A DNA stretch of 64,000 nucleotides, taken from assembly GCA_045399315.1 (NCBI GenBank), contig DAYVGO010000057.1, forward strand, positions 1-64,000. Direction: 5' to 3'. Under the pieces are notes generated by a model. It worked only from the letters and a program-made list of their open reading frames with translations. It was not told the DNA's origin and ran no database searches. Source of the DNA: Arsenophonus sp045399315. GTDB taxonomy: Bacteria; Pseudomonadota; Gammaproteobacteria; Enterobacterales; Enterobacteriaceae. Of the stretch, positions 29,492-39,761 are shown one piece after another. Both the position numbers and the translations under genes were made by a program. The first letter of the stretch is position 1; each line of letters starts with the position of its first letter.

Positions 29492-30492
29492 CGACCAAAA
29501 ATATGAGAACTCATAGTTTGAGGTATTTCAACACTTTGATACATAAGTAATCCCACAATAGCTAACACTATTCCACCAAATAACATTATTCCTAACGTCC
29601 AGTAAGGGCTGATTTTAAATCCTTGCCATTTAGAATAGCGAATTGCTAGATGTTGAGCACTATGAACCAGTAATGCAATTACACTAATTGTTATTGCGGT
29701 TCCTAAGGCCATCATTAGAGAGGCGATAATTCCCCAAAAATAAACACCGACTACATAGGAAAAAAGTAAAACGATTAAGGCGCCGGAGCATGGACGTGCT
29801 CCCATTGCAGCAATAACAACAAGTTGAGTACGCCAATTATCTTGTAATTCTTTATTAGACAATACATGTTTGTGACCACAATTGCAGTTAGAAGAATGTT
29901 GATGTTGGGTCGGTGAATGGATTTTGGTAAATTGATAGCGGTAATGAGTTGTTTTTTTTAATATGGATCTAATTCTAGCAATCGCTTTTAGGCATAGTAA
30001 CAGCCCAAGTAAAAAGACTAAGCTATAGCTTATTTTTTCTAACCAAAAGCGGCTTAGATGTAAGTAGCGGCTGGATAGCTGGAATAATCCAAGCACTAAG
30101 GATGTTAAAAGAATAGCAATTGATCCCTGTAATAATGATGCTAAGAGGCTAAGTGTCAAGCTTTTTTTTAGTCTTGAAGAGTGGGTAGCAATATAGGTGG
30201 TAATAATAATTTTTCCATGTCCTGGTCCTAACGCGTGTAATAAACCATAAAAGAAACTAAAACCAACGAGTAATAATCCGGCTTCAGTTGGAGAGTCTGT
30301 GACTCGAATTAGTAGAGAAGAGAGATGCTGATTGAGTTCTCGTTGCCAAGTTATCGCTATTTTTAATCCAACATGCCAATATTTGAACAGGTAAAATGAC
30401 AATAGGCCAAAAATGGAAATAAATAATCCGATCATTATATAATACTTTTTATTAAATAGACTGATAGCCGGTTTGTTGGACATTATTGACAT
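29488..30492 (-). CDS. Nickel/cobalt transporter, NicO/RcnA family
   Basis: This 334-residue membrane protein has about six hydrophobic segments and family landmarks: LLHALGPGHGKIIITTYIATH near the start of the transport domain, then a cytoplasmic His/Cys-rich loop (HQHSSNCNCGHKH), and GARPCSGALIVLLFSYVVGV. These match the NicO group, which includes the nickel/cobalt exporter RcnA. The His-rich loop probably binds metal. It overlaps the preceding DUF1007 gene by 10 bases, so the two are translationally coupled, an arrangement common in Enterobacterales. Direction of transport (efflux or uptake) cannot be read from sequence. Efflux is my guess by analogy. Confidence 0.88.
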   Translation of the reverse strand: MSIMSNKPAISLFNKKYYIMIGLFISIFGLLSFYLFKYWHVGLKIAITWQRELNQHLSSLLIRVTDSPTEAGLLLVGFSFFYGLLHALGPGHGKIIITTYIATHSSRLKKSLTLSLLASLLQGSIAILLTSLVLGLFQLSSRYLHLSRFWLEKISYSLVFLLGLLLCLKAIARIRSILKKTTHYRYQFTKIHSPTQHQHSSNCNCGHKHVLSNKELQDNWRTQLVVIAAMGARPCSGALIVLLFSYVVGVYFWGIIASLMMALGTAITISVIALLVHSAQHLAIRYSKWQGFKISPYWTLGIMLFGGIVLAIVGLLMYQSVEIPQTMSSHIFGR

Positions 30493-31154
30493 GTTAAATT
30501 TACCTTTTGCGCAAATTGTTGGCCGAGGCTAAGGTCTTTTTTCGGTGTTTGTCCTTTATCAAGAGAAAGGGCGTAATCGATCAGAGATTCACTGGGCTCA
30601 GGAGTTATGAGTTGAATTTGGCATTGAGATGAGATGTTAGTTAATGAAATTTTTCCTTTGTTGCTATATGTCATATCAACATAATAACTTGGATCATAAG
30701 TCATTATAATTAATGTCTTACCAGCTAAAGGTTCTGGTTTAGCTAAGGCGAGGGTAAAAGAGAGCACGGCTTGGTTCCCTTGACGCGATAGCTGATAGTC
30801 TTTAGGGTAATAGCTAAATTTTATTAACTTATTCTTATTATATAGGGAAGTAAAATAGTGTTGTTTTATAACATTGGCCATGACTTCAGCACTTAACTGC
30901 TTCCACACTTCATATTTTTCTTTCGCCTGTTGTGCATCATAGAGTAAATCCGCTGAAGTCATAGGATCGATGATCCAAATCATTTTCATGGCAACGAGAT
31001 GACCATCTTTAATTTGCAGATCATTTTGCATATCAATAAAACTGTGTGGATGAGCAAAAACAGTTGTTGAATAACATAATGTTAACCCTATTAGTAGGTT
31101 TCGTAGGAGAATTTTAACTATTGTTATTAATCTGTAATAGAGCATTTGAGCCAC
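30483..31154 (-). CDS. DUF1007 periplasmic partner of the NicO transporter
   Basis: The 223-residue product has a long hydrophobic N-terminus (residues 16-34), then AHPHSFIDMQNDLQIKDGHL. The mature HPHSFID start is typical of DUF1007 proteins and could bind metal at its new N-terminus. A middle stretch, MKMIWIIDPMTSADLLYD, is also family-like. DUF1007 genes usually sit directly before a NicO-type transporter, as here with a 10-base overlap. It probably acts in the periplasm as a metal-binding or gating partner, but this is inferred from neighbourhood alone. The frame is intact. Confidence 0.82.
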   Translation of the reverse strand: MAQMLYYRLITIVKILLRNLLIGLTLCYSTTVFAHPHSFIDMQNDLQIKDGHLVAMKMIWIIDPMTSADLLYDAQQAKEKYEVWKQLSAEVMANVIKQHYFTSLYNKNKLIKFSYYPKDYQLSRQGNQAVLSFTLALAKPEPLAGKTLIIMTYDPSYYVDMTYSNKGKISLTNISSQCQIQLITPEPSESLIDYALSLDKGQTPKKDLSLGQQFAQKVNLTCQ

Positions 31155-31661
31155 TCAATAGGATAATATAATTTTAACCGAAGGTAGCATATTTTATGGT
31201 AGCAATTTTCTTTAAAAACTAAATATTACTTTGATATTTAATTAGTTAAAAGGTTTATTACTTATATTTACGTAAATTTTTCCCGTTATGTTGGTTATAT
31301 TTTATTTAATGATAACTATTTTGTTTGTAAATGGATTATGTTGTTAGTTGTCGATTAATCAATCGATTTATTCGATCAATATTTATTTATTAATAGTTTT
31401 TAAAAATCATAAATGTTTATATCGATCGTTTTAAACGATTGGAAGTCATTTGAATTATTAGGTTAAAAATAGAAGAACAAGGAAGTTTAAAGAGACAAGG
31501 ATGTATTTGAAAAATAAAAGTCAATATCTATCAGTGTGAGCAATGGAGAAAAATATAATGACATGGATTAAAACGAATTTTTACTTTAAATCGGTGACTA
31601 TTCCACTAGTCACCTTTAAATAGCGTTTCTTAAAGCAGGTTAGCTGACTAAAAAATGGTTG
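31155..31661. other. Intergenic region with one hairpin
   Basis: About 500 bases without a gene. It should contain the promoter of the DUF1007-NicO operon at the left. A perfect stem, GGTGACTA (31593-31600) with TAGTCACC (31607-31614), has a six-base loop and may end transcription of the broken gene to its right. No other feature is visible. Confidence 0.45.
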
Positions 31662-32109
31662 CTAATTTTTTGCCGGAACTTCTAATGAATGGTGAGTTGA
31701 TATTTTCCACTCTTTTCCATCCCAGACATAGATAAATGTGTAACGAGCTGAAGCAGTTGATTTATCTTTAAAAGTATAGATACCAATATCGATCGCTTTA
31801 TTACAATCAATACGAATAGTTCGGTTATCAATTTTTCCTACTGGTTTCTTTGCTAAAAAGTGTTTGAAATAATCAATACGTTCCACTTCGGTTAAACGAA
31901 TCTGGCTTGATATGGTTGGTAATAGTACGCATCGATAAGATAGTTTGCCGAAATTTTTTAGCATCACCACTTTTTAATGAATCATTCCAGTGGTCAAATA
32001 AACTGGCAATTTGTTGTTGATCTACCTTTACACATTGGGTTGTCTCTAGAGTAAATGTATAGCTAGAAAGTAACGTTAGTTGAATAGCTAAAAGAATCAA
32101 TTGTCTCAT
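31662..32109 (-). pseudogene. DUF4440/CaMKII-association-type exported protein, frameshifted
   Basis: The N-terminal frame (from 32109) has a signal-like start (QLILLAIQLTLLSSYTF) and QQIASLFDHWNDSLKSGDAKKF. The C-terminal frame (to 31662) reads LPTISSQIRLTEVERIDYFKHF and ARYTFIYVWDGKEWKISTHHS. Together they make one SnoaL-like/DUF4440 protein of about 145 residues, of the kind annotated as SgcJ/EcaC family. The switch between frames lies near 31920-31960, so an indel there splits the gene. Such proteins form small alpha+beta dimers with a hydrophobic pocket. No specific substrate can be given. Confidence 0.75.
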
Positions 32110-32669
32110 AAGTATCTCGCAAGTAAGTATTATTTTTGTGATGTTTGTGTATGATAATTATTTCACAATGAAATAATTTTATATGTATAATAACTTATTG
32201 CAGCAATAGCTAGAGCCTTCAATAAACGATTGCAAATTTGACTGGATCTTATTTTTTAATACTTTTTTGCAAAAAATCTGTTATGCATCAATTAAATACT
32301 ATTAATTTGATGTATAATCACTTGTTTATTACGTCATAATTAAAGATTAGGTTAGTTAATCTGATTAGTACAATTGTTACTTTGAGTAACAGCGATTTTT
32401 ATTATTGGTTACTCATCCTCTAACCGAGTATAACGGTAACTATGGTGATATCAGACCGCAGGCAAAGTAAGTAGGTTAAGCCATTAGTCACCTTGAAAGT
32501 TTATTCCACTCACTAGCTGATATTAATTATTACAGGTAATTGTCATGCTAATCTATCCTTTGTTACATCATCACTACATCGCTTAATCATGCAGTGAAGA
32601 TTGAACGTGCTTTCACTGCTGTGGAATAACGTTTCGTGGTTTTTTAACCCAATTAGAGATTAAAAACCA
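32110..32669. other. Intergenic region, no gene seen
   Basis: About 560 bases between two pseudogenes. GC content rises in 32390-32660, which may be decayed coding DNA, but I cannot match it to a family. A small stem GCAGTGAA (32591-32598) with TTCACTGC (32612-32619) is present. No tRNA is seen. Confidence 0.4.
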
Positions 32670-33306
32670 TGTCAGACAATGTTAAACATTGGTCTAAAGT
32701 AGAATATCTTTACCAAACAGTAACTAACCCTAATATTCATATTAAAGGTGAAAACAGTTATTACAACCCATGCTAAGATGCTGGTTTTGAAAAAAGCGTC
32801 GTTCGCTATTTGCATGGCGACAATATTAGCCAGCAGTAGGAGCCACTGGGCGCTGTTGATCAACTTTGGATAGGCGATTATGTCTGTATCACTGTTGAGG
32901 TAGTGATCTTGATGGGTGGTAACAATACCTATCGTACTGATTGGTTCTATTTTATCCCTTTATGGAAACCATTAAGGAGTCCTATCTAACATGAGGGGAT
33001 ACCTGTTTAGATGATGGTTGCTGGATCGACATACGTGCCATGCTCATGCCCGGAGTGACTATCGAAGGAGGTGTGATAGTAGCGGCTGGTAGTGTGGTTA
33101 CAGCTAATGTTGTAGCTTATACAATTGTCGCAGGCAATCCAGCCAAGTTGATTGCCCAGCGCTTTGATCCTTCAGTGATCACACGGCTTTTAGCATTAAA
33201 TACTTATCAGCTTAGTCCTGTGGAATTTGCAGTTATTCGTCCGTATCTGACCGCCAATGATACAGATGAACTAGAACAAGCTGTTGCTATGTTATCGGTA
33301 AGCTAA
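32670..33306 (+). pseudogene. CatB-like hexapeptide O-acetyltransferase, broken
   Basis: Members of this left-handed beta-helix family (CatB/Vat, xenobiotic acetyltransferases) transfer acetyl from acetyl-CoA to hydroxyl groups. ATG 32670 begins MSDNVKHWSKVEYLYQTVTN, then VVRYLHGDNIS and LWIGDYVCI, then MGGNNTYRTDWF. The C-terminal part, MLMPGVTIEGGVIVAAGSVV to IVAGNPAKLIAQRF, is intact from 33040. Stops occur near 32776 (TAA) and 32837 (TAG, at a position where Trp is usual), and there are frameshifts near 32880-33040. Although related to chloramphenicol acetyltransferases, these genes are common housekeeping-type genes in enterics and no resistance can be inferred. Confidence 0.85.
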
Positions 33307-33329
33307 AATAGCAAGATATTTATAGCTAA

Positions 33330-33368
33330 CAAAAAAACCAGATGCGTTAGTTACAATCTGACTTTTTT
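33330..33368. terminator. Possible bidirectional terminator between catB-like gene and frdD
   Basis: AAAAAACCAGAT and ATCTGACTTTTTT lie either side of a loop. The CAGAT/ATCTG stem is extended by A6/T6 arms interrupted by one mismatch. It sits between the ends of two convergent genes and has a T run on each strand, fitting a shared terminator. Confidence 0.45.
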
Positions 33369-33386
33369 ATTCGCATAATATTTTGA

Positions 33387-33731
33387 TTAGAGTTTAATGA
33401 TAGCAATTACACTAATGAGAGAGGCAGCACCATAAAAAATTCATTTACCGGCCGGAATATGTATTTTTAGATCATACATGTCGTGATGAAGACGATCCAA
33501 ACTACACCAGATAGGCAAAATGATCATTAATAGTAGAAAAATGTGTCCAATAAAGCTTTGGCTAAAGGTAAGAATACGTTCATAATTAAGCATTTCCGGT
33601 GTGAAACCGTAAGGAATTAAAACCGCTAGCAATAGAATGATAACCGGAGAGACGATAGCACTCCACATACCACCAGCACCAAATAATCCCCAGAAAATAG
33701 GTTCATCAGAACGTTTAGGGTGGTGATTCAT
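33387..33731 (-). pseudogene. frdD: frdD (fumarate reductase membrane subunit D), nonsense
   Basis: FrdD is a membrane anchor of fumarate reductase, used in anaerobic respiration. The first 96 codons match E. coli FrdD very well (KRSDEPIFWGLFGAGGMWSA to LKIHIPAGK). A TGA at 33441-33443 then stands where E. coli has Trp (PAGKW). Past this stop the frame goes on as IFYGAASLISVIAIIKL to a TAA at 33387, which is the expected third helix. A single G to A change therefore explains the break. As frdA, frdB and frdC are broken too, a functional truncated product is unlikely. Confidence 0.9.
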
Positions 33732-33747
33732 GATTGTTCTCCTTAGA

Positions 33748-34139
33748 TTATATTAGCGCCACGGTTAAGATAATGATTGTCACAAGAAAAGTGATACTCT
33801 AGAGTAATTTTATAATGGTTTCTTGAGCTATTTGTTTGTTTTTAATTACAATATTGACAGCTTTAGGTGCTAGTTCGAACCAGGTTTTTATATGAAATAA
33901 AGTGGCCATTAAAGTGAAGATGTTGATTAATAAAACAATTGGATGATGTAGCCAGGAAACAAAATTAAACCAGCTTTCAGGTCCTGCTGTTAACGAAAAT
34001 ACCCCATACAGCAATACTAAACTAAACCAAATTTGTGGGATAGCAGTTGCTTCCGAATAACATAAAAACGATAAAGTTCAAGCTGCTGCCACCAATTTGA
34101 TGACATTTCACATACGTAAGGCTTACGTTTTGTCGTCAT
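33748..34139 (-). pseudogene. frdC: frdC (fumarate reductase membrane subunit C), broken
   Basis: From ATG 34139 the minus strand reads MTTKRKPYV then a WWQQLELYRFYV block, followed by a frameshift near 34060-34090. The rest, LYGVFSLTAGPESWFNFVSW to TWFELAPKAVNIVIKNKQ, is clean until TAG at 33799-33801, which falls where E. coli FrdC has Trp (SLWAV). The frame continues as SITFLVTIIILTVALI to the natural stop. The subunit anchors FrdAB to the membrane and contacts quinone. Both a shift and a Trp-to-stop change disable it. Confidence 0.88.
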
Positions 34140-34150
34140 TTTGCTCTCCC

Positions 34151-34888
34151 TTACCTTGGTTTTAACATAGCGATAATAAAATCTTCTGCACTCGCTGCTT
34201 TGCCTTGTTGAATGGCAGCGGCCGGATCGACATGTTTAGAGTATACTTCAGAGCAGTAACCTACAAAAGTACAGCTCCATACACCATTATCGCTATTGAG
34301 TATGCATACGCTTTTTCCCCCTTTATCGCGACTATCCAGGTTATAACATTATGCCAGTGTGATCGCAGCAGGGCCAATAAATTCAGGATTAAGACCAAAT
34401 TGAGGGCAAGCTACATAACAGAGACCACAATTCATACAATCGGAGAATTAATGATATTTAGCCATTTGGCTAGGTGTTTGTTTATTGGTTCCGTAGCTGA
34501 CTTTACGGTTATTGCCAATAATGTAAGGTTTAATAGATTCAAGACTCTCAATAAAATGGCTCATATCAACGACTAGATCTCTTTCGATAGGAAAATTTCC
34601 TAATGCTTCTACTTTTAAGCCATTGGTATAATCGCGTAAAAAGTTTTACAGGCTAATTTAGGTACCCGGTTGACCATCATACCGAAAAAGCCACATATTG
34701 CCATCCGGTAAAACCAGCGGTACGAGAGATCAGGCGCTAAGTGGTCTTTAATATATTAATATAACTGAGAGCATCCAGCAAAGAGGTCTGTTCGTCGTAA
34801 GGAACTTTATAAGTGACAGAATGGGGGCATCGTCAGTTTCGGGATTATAACGCATGATCTCCATGTTCAATTTTTTCATCTTAGTCAT
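34151..34888 (-). pseudogene. frdB: frdB (fumarate reductase iron-sulfur subunit), broken
   Basis: ATG 34888 gives MTKMKKLNMEIMRYNPETDD, like E. coli FrdB. The frame breaks within about 30 codons. Downstream, in mixed frames, pieces of the protein can be read, such as one corresponding to CGSCGMMVN-VPKLACK near 34640-34700, the phosphate/quinone region, and a C-terminus like DFIIAMLKPR ending at TAA 34151-34153. The start overlaps the end of frdA by 8 bases, as usual for this operon. Multiple indels make it non-functional. Confidence 0.85.
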
Positions 34889-36674
34889 TCGCCTGTTCCT
34901 TCTTTGCTTGCTCTTGTACTGTCGCTTCACCACTATAAACTCGTCTAGCAGGCGCGGATTTGGTAATTTTCACATCACTATAAGCTACTTGCGGCACGCC
35001 TTGTGAGTTATAAAACGCAAGAGAATGTTTTAGAAAATTAGCATCATCACGTTTGGTACAACCTTCATCCAGACGCTGATGAGCCCCTCGAGATTCTTGC
35101 CGATAGAAAGCAGAGTAAGCCATGCATTCTGCTACATCTAAACTAAATCCTAATTCGATAGTATAGAGAAGATCAGTATTAAAGACACGGCTATGATCTG
35201 TAATTTCAATGTGTTTAAAGCGTTCTTTAAGTTCAGCTAATTTATTCATGGTTTTTTGCATTAACTCAGGTGTGTGATAGATACCACATCCTTCCTCCAT
35301 TGCCATCCCCATTTCATCACGAATTATAGCCCAATTTTCTTTGCCTTTTTGATTGAGCAATTTGGTTAAATTAGTTTCAATATCATGAGCTTTTGATTCA
35401 ATGGTGTTATTATCTGCTGGACAGGCTTCAGTGGTATATTTAGCTGCTTCTTCGTCGGCTAAACGGCCAAAAATAACTAATTCTGCTAAAGAATTGGAAC
35501 CTAGACGGTTTGCACTATGTAGACCAACAGACGAACATTCACCAACCGCAAACAGGCCTTTAATTAAAGTTTCACATTTTTGATCCGTTGCAATACCTCC
35601 TGTTGTATAGTGGGTGGTTGGGCGAACAGGAATAGGATCCGTAACAGAATCAACACCTACATAAACTTTAGCTAATTCACAAATAAAGGGCAGTCGTTCG
35701 TGTAGTTTCTCTGCTCCCAGATGACTTAAGTCAAGATGTACCACATCTCCACGCGATGATTTTATTGTGCGACCTGCACACGCCACTCATGCCAAAAAGC
35801 TTACGAAACCTTATTTTGTGGGCCTAATTCCATATATTTATTTTCTGGTTTACCTAGTGGCGTTTCCAGACCTAAACCATAATCCTTGTAGGTAACGATA
35901 GCCATCTTTATTGATCAGGATCCCTCCTTCACCTCGACAGCATTCGGGCATCAGTATGCTAGAGTCAGGCAAGCCAGTTGGGTGATATTGAACAAATTCC
36001 ATATCACGTAATGGGATACCATGACTTAACGCAATTCCCATGCCGTCACTAGTAACAATTCCGCCATTGGTATTATAACGGTAAATTCGACCAGCACCGA
36101 CGGTAGCCATAATAACAGCGTTTGCTCTAATTTGAATATGAGTGTCTTCCACCATATGGATGGTGACCATGCCCCGTACTTGTTCTTCATCAACAATAAT
36201 GTCTAACACAAAATGCTCATCGAACAGCTGAATTTGTGGGTATTTGAGTGAGGTCTGAAATAAGGTATGCAGCATATGAAAGCCAGTTTTATCAGCAGCA
36301 AACTAAGTGCGTTCGATTTTCATTCCGCCAAAACGACAAACATTTACTGAACCATTTTCTTTACAACTCCACGGGCAGCAACATAATTCCAGTTATGTCA
36401 TTTCTGTTAAGCAATGTTTAAAAAATATTCAACGACATCCTATTCACATAACCAATCTCCACCGAAAACCGTATCATTAAAATGATAATCATGAGCTTGG
36501 GCTATTACAGCCGCGCCACATTCTGTAGCTACAGTATGGCTGCGCATGGGATAGGCTTTTGAAATCAAAGTAATCTTCAGATGGGGATTCGCTTCAGCAG
36601 CAATTGCTGTTCTTAAACCAGCCCCCAGCCCCTCCAGTTTCAATAATGGCTAAATCAGCATTAAAGGTTTGCAC
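34881..36674 (-). pseudogene. frdA: frdA (fumarate reductase flavoprotein), broken
   Basis: FrdA carries the covalent FAD and reduces fumarate. The GTG at 36674 (VQTFNADLAII) matches the unusual GTG start of E. coli frdA. Frame changes occur near 36610-36640, 36300-36440, near 35890 (an extra base after RYLQ) and near 35790-35830, with stops between. Long matching blocks remain: YPMRSHTVATECGAAVIAQ, including the FAD-attachment SHT, DMEFVQYHPTGLPDSSIL, GGIATDQKCETLIKGLFAVG and RQESRGAHQRLDEG. The final 300 residues are clean. Four broken frd genes indicate loss of fumarate respiration. Confidence 0.93.
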
Positions 36675-37556
36675 ACTATTCTTCTCCGTTGTTTAATTAA
36701 AATTAATGAATCTCATATTTTTGTATTAGTACTAATTTGATTATGATTAATAATTAACAAGAAATTATCATTTAGCAATTATAACGAATTGTTACTGATA
36801 GAAAGTTGATTCAGGGACGAGTTTTTTCGGATTTTAGTTATAAAATGTGATCTAAAACTTGTTTCAAAAAATTAGCTATTTTTAAAATTAAAATAAGTAT
36901 AATAAACTTGCTGTTATTTATTCAGTTAGGGGATTGTGATTTTATTTTATTGGTAATAATTTTTAAGCGAATTTCAATGATTCATTAGTGGTAAATTTTT
37001 GTTACTAACTTGATGATAATATAAACGTTATTCAATGAAATAGTATAATTTTATGTTTACTCGTTGATATATAATATTATTACCTTTTGGTATTTTATTA
37101 TAATAAATAAAAATATATTTATTTATAATATCCTTATGAATAAGGATATCATAATTATTTTAATAATATTTTTATGATTATAAAATTATTATAAATAAAT
37201 GTATTTTAATAAATAAAAATTCGTACTAATCGTATTTATAGTGGTTATTAACTCCTTTATTATTTAACATATTGATATTATTCAAATTTATTTTTTATGG
37301 TTTGCTGCTTATCAGTTGAAATATTTTCTTTATTCAGCTAAATTAGAGATCATATAAGATAGTTATAACAATTTATAACTGACATTAATTATTTCTTTCA
37401 ACAAATTAATATTTTTTAGGTTCTCTTACTATTTAACTAAGAGTTAGTTTATTTTTGTTAAAAAACCTAGCGATGAGATTAACGGTATGAAATATTTGTT
37501 TATTTGTTTACAGGCGAGTAAACTAGCGTGCTTCGTTTTCTTTTGGAGTTTTTACA
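36675..37556. other. Divergent intergenic region, frdA remnant to epmA
   Basis: About 880 bases of very AT-rich DNA with no gene. In E. coli the equivalent spacer is far shorter. It should hold the epmA promoter at the right (a TTGGAG ribosome site precedes ATG 37557) and a possible FNR box at the left. Nothing else is recognisable. Confidence 0.55.
36737..36750. promoter_or_regulatory. Possible FNR box upstream of frdA
   Basis: TTGATTATGATTAA differs at one base from the FNR consensus TTGAT-N4-ATCAA. It lies 63 bases upstream of the frdA GTG, a suitable distance for activation, and frdA is a classic FNR target. In such AT-rich DNA a chance match is quite possible. Confidence 0.4.
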
Positions 37557-38537
37557 ATGAGTGAGATAGTAAATTGGCAACCGAACGCGTCTATCAATAA
37601 CTTACTGAAAAGATCCAAAATTATTGCTGAAATCAGACGTTTTTTCATCGATCGTGGGGTAGTAGAAGTAGAAACGCCTATATTAAGCAAATTCACGGTA
37701 ACAGATATTCATTTGTTACCGTTTGAAACCCAATTTGTTACTCCTGTGCTCGCTAACAGCACTAAACTGTATATGATAACTAGTCCTGAATATCATATGA
37801 AACGTTTGCTAGCGGCTGGCAGTGGGCCTATATATCAGATGATTAAAGCTTTTCGTAATGAAGAACAAGGACGATACCATAATCCAGAATTTACTATGCT
37901 TGAATGGTATCGACCTCATTATGATATGTACAGACTTATTGATGAAGTGGATGATTTACTGCAACAAATTTTGGATTGTCAGCCGACAGAGCGGATCTCA
38001 TATCAGCAGGCTTTTCAGCGTTATCTAAATGTTGATCCATTAGCACCGGAAGCAGAAAAAAAACAATTACGTGATGCAGCAATAAAGTTGGGTTTAAATA
38101 ACGCAGAGACAGAAGAAGACAAAGATGTATTATTACAATTTTTGTTTACTATGGAAGTTGAACCTAATTTAGGTAAAGATAAACCCACAGTTATCTATCA
38201 TTTTCCAGCGTCACAAGCTGCATTGTCTGAAATTAGTAAAGAAGATCATAGGGTTGCAGAGCGTTTTGAAGTTTATTTTAAAGGTATTGAGTTGGCTAAT
38301 GGTTTTCGTGAGCTTACCGATGCACAAGAACAGAGAAAACGCTTTGAACATGATAACGAAATGCGTGAAAAAATGGGCTTACCTGTACAGCCAATTGATG
38401 AATGCCTTCTTGCCGCCCTTGATAAAGTGATTCCCGATTGTTCAGGTGTTGCTTTAGGTATTGATCGTTTAGTTATGTTAGTGCTGAAGGCAGAAAAAAT
38501 CAGTGATGTTATCTCTTTTTCTATAGAGCGTGCGTGA
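37557..38537 (+). CDS. epmA: Elongation factor P beta-lysine ligase EpmA (GenX/PoxA)
   Basis: EpmA is a truncated class II lysyl-tRNA synthetase homologue that attaches (R)-beta-lysine to a lysine of elongation factor P, helping ribosomes pass polyproline. The 326-residue product equals the E. coli protein (325) and lacks an anticodon-binding domain. Motif 2 is seen as FRNEEQGRYHNPEFTMLEWY (about 100-119) and motif 3 as GVALGIDRLVML near the C-terminus. ATG 37557 follows a TTGGAG site. It is divergent from frdA, as in E. coli. The partner EpmB would be encoded elsewhere. A hairpin terminator lies just after it. Confidence 0.97.
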   Translation: MSEIVNWQPNASINNLLKRSKIIAEIRRFFIDRGVVEVETPILSKFTVTDIHLLPFETQFVTPVLANSTKLYMITSPEYHMKRLLAAGSGPIYQMIKAFRNEEQGRYHNPEFTMLEWYRPHYDMYRLIDEVDDLLQQILDCQPTERISYQQAFQRYLNVDPLAPEAEKKQLRDAAIKLGLNNAETEEDKDVLLQFLFTMEVEPNLGKDKPTVIYHFPASQAALSEISKEDHRVAERFEVYFKGIELANGFRELTDAQEQRKRFEHDNEMREKMGLPVQPIDECLLAALDKVIPDCSGVALGIDRLVMLVLKAEKISDVISFSIERA

Positions 38538-38558
38538 TATTGTAGAGCTAATGGTAAT

Positions 38559-38580
38559 CAGCGGTAAACTATTACCGCTG
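38559..38580 (+). terminator. Hairpin after epmA
   Basis: CAGCGGTAA (38559-38567) and TTACCGCTG (38572-38580) form a perfect 9-bp stem with a four-base loop, 22 bases after the epmA stop. AGTTTATT follows, so the T run is weak, but the position between convergent genes supports a terminator. Confidence 0.6.
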
Positions 38581-38597
38581 AGTTTATTGACTGGCCG

Positions 38598-39662
38598 TTA
38601 TTGGTGTTGATGTTGTTTTTGCAAGAATTTTATCCCGAGATCAGGGAAATAGGTAAAGGTACCATTAACGTTAGCTTTGTTATAGATAACATCAAACAGT
38701 TAGTTGTTCACTGTTTTTCACGTAATTTGGTAGTTTATCAATCCGAATGGGTATAGGGATGGACGACTAACTTATTTTTGTGTGCATCTTTAACAATTCC
38801 AGATAATTTTACCTTATTTGGTGTAGAATCTTTTTTAAATAATATAGCATAGGTTGGTCCGATCCCCATCAGCGTACTTGGTGATTTCTTGCATTGCTCC
38901 CGGTTTTAACATCCAGTCATAGCTACAATTAGTCCATGTCCGGTTTAGCTGTTGTTTATAAGTTTCATGCCAGTAAGTATAAGCGATTAATTGAGCCAAT
39001 TTTAAATCCATACCTAATTTAGGTAGGAGTTGATTTTTAATGCGTTTTAATTCATTAGGATTAAAACACTGCAGATAAATATTGTCGTTTTTCCTGCTGT
39101 AACCATATTATTTCAATATTTCTAACCCCCTAGTTGAAATATCCTTTCTTTCTTGCTTGTGAAACCAAGGGGCTTTTATTTCGGGATAAATACCAATGTT
39201 TTTGTCTATTGATTTATTCAAACCTTGGACAAATTCAATTTCTTCTTGAAAAGTATGAATATGGAAGTTGGATTTTCCCATTGGGAAACGATTAGGATAA
39301 GTTTGCATCTTTTTGTCATCTTTGATTTCAAAGGCTTCAGTAAATTAAGTGCACGAATTTCTGGTAAGGTAAAATCAATGGCATAAAAGCGACCATCTTT
39401 ACGAGCACGGTCAGGGAAGTGATCAACAACGTCTGTAACGTTGTCCAGATAATGATCATGTAACACAATCAGTTCATTATCTTTTGTCATTACCAGATTT
39501 TGCTCAAGAAAATCTCCGCCTTGCGCATAAGCCATCACTTTAGCAGGTAATGTATGTTCTGTTAGATAACCACTTGCTCCGTGGTGAGCAATAACGATTT
39601 TTGCATTAGATTCTGTAATTGTTGACATCAACAAAACTAACAACGAGGGTATTTAATTTTAT
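38598..39662 (-). pseudogene. glpQ: glpQ (periplasmic glycerophosphodiester phosphodiesterase), broken
   Basis: GlpQ releases glycerol-3-phosphate from glycerophosphodiesters in the periplasm for import by GlpT. The minus strand retains blocks close to E. coli GlpQ: KIVIAHHGASGYLTEHTLPA, in which the usual AHRGAS has become AHHGAS, MTKDNELIVLHDHYLDNVTD, FPDRARKDGRFYAIDFTLPE, HTFQEEIEFVQGLNKSIDKN and EIKAPWFH. Frameshifts near 39310-39345 and later stops and shifts from 38620 to 39110 break it. The signal-peptide start is also disrupted (ATA at 39660-39662 in place of ATG, with a shift after it). The partner transporter glpT is intact, so its substrate must be free glycerol-3-phosphate. Confidence 0.92.
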
Positions 39663-39761
39663 ATTCGTTAGTATAATATCTTTTATTATGAGTGGGGAGA
39701 AGCAGCCTTAAACTAAATTCCCCTTTTTGCCGAGTTTATTTTATTATTCAAGATAGTAGAT

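Noticed and set aside
32670..33306. Chloramphenicol resistance gene
   Set aside because: It belongs to the broad hexapeptide acetyltransferase family, many of which are not resistance enzymes, and it is broken.
33441..33443. TGA read as Trp (altered genetic code)
   Set aside because: Intact genes in the window end in TGA and code Trp with TGG, and the affected operon is full of other lesions.
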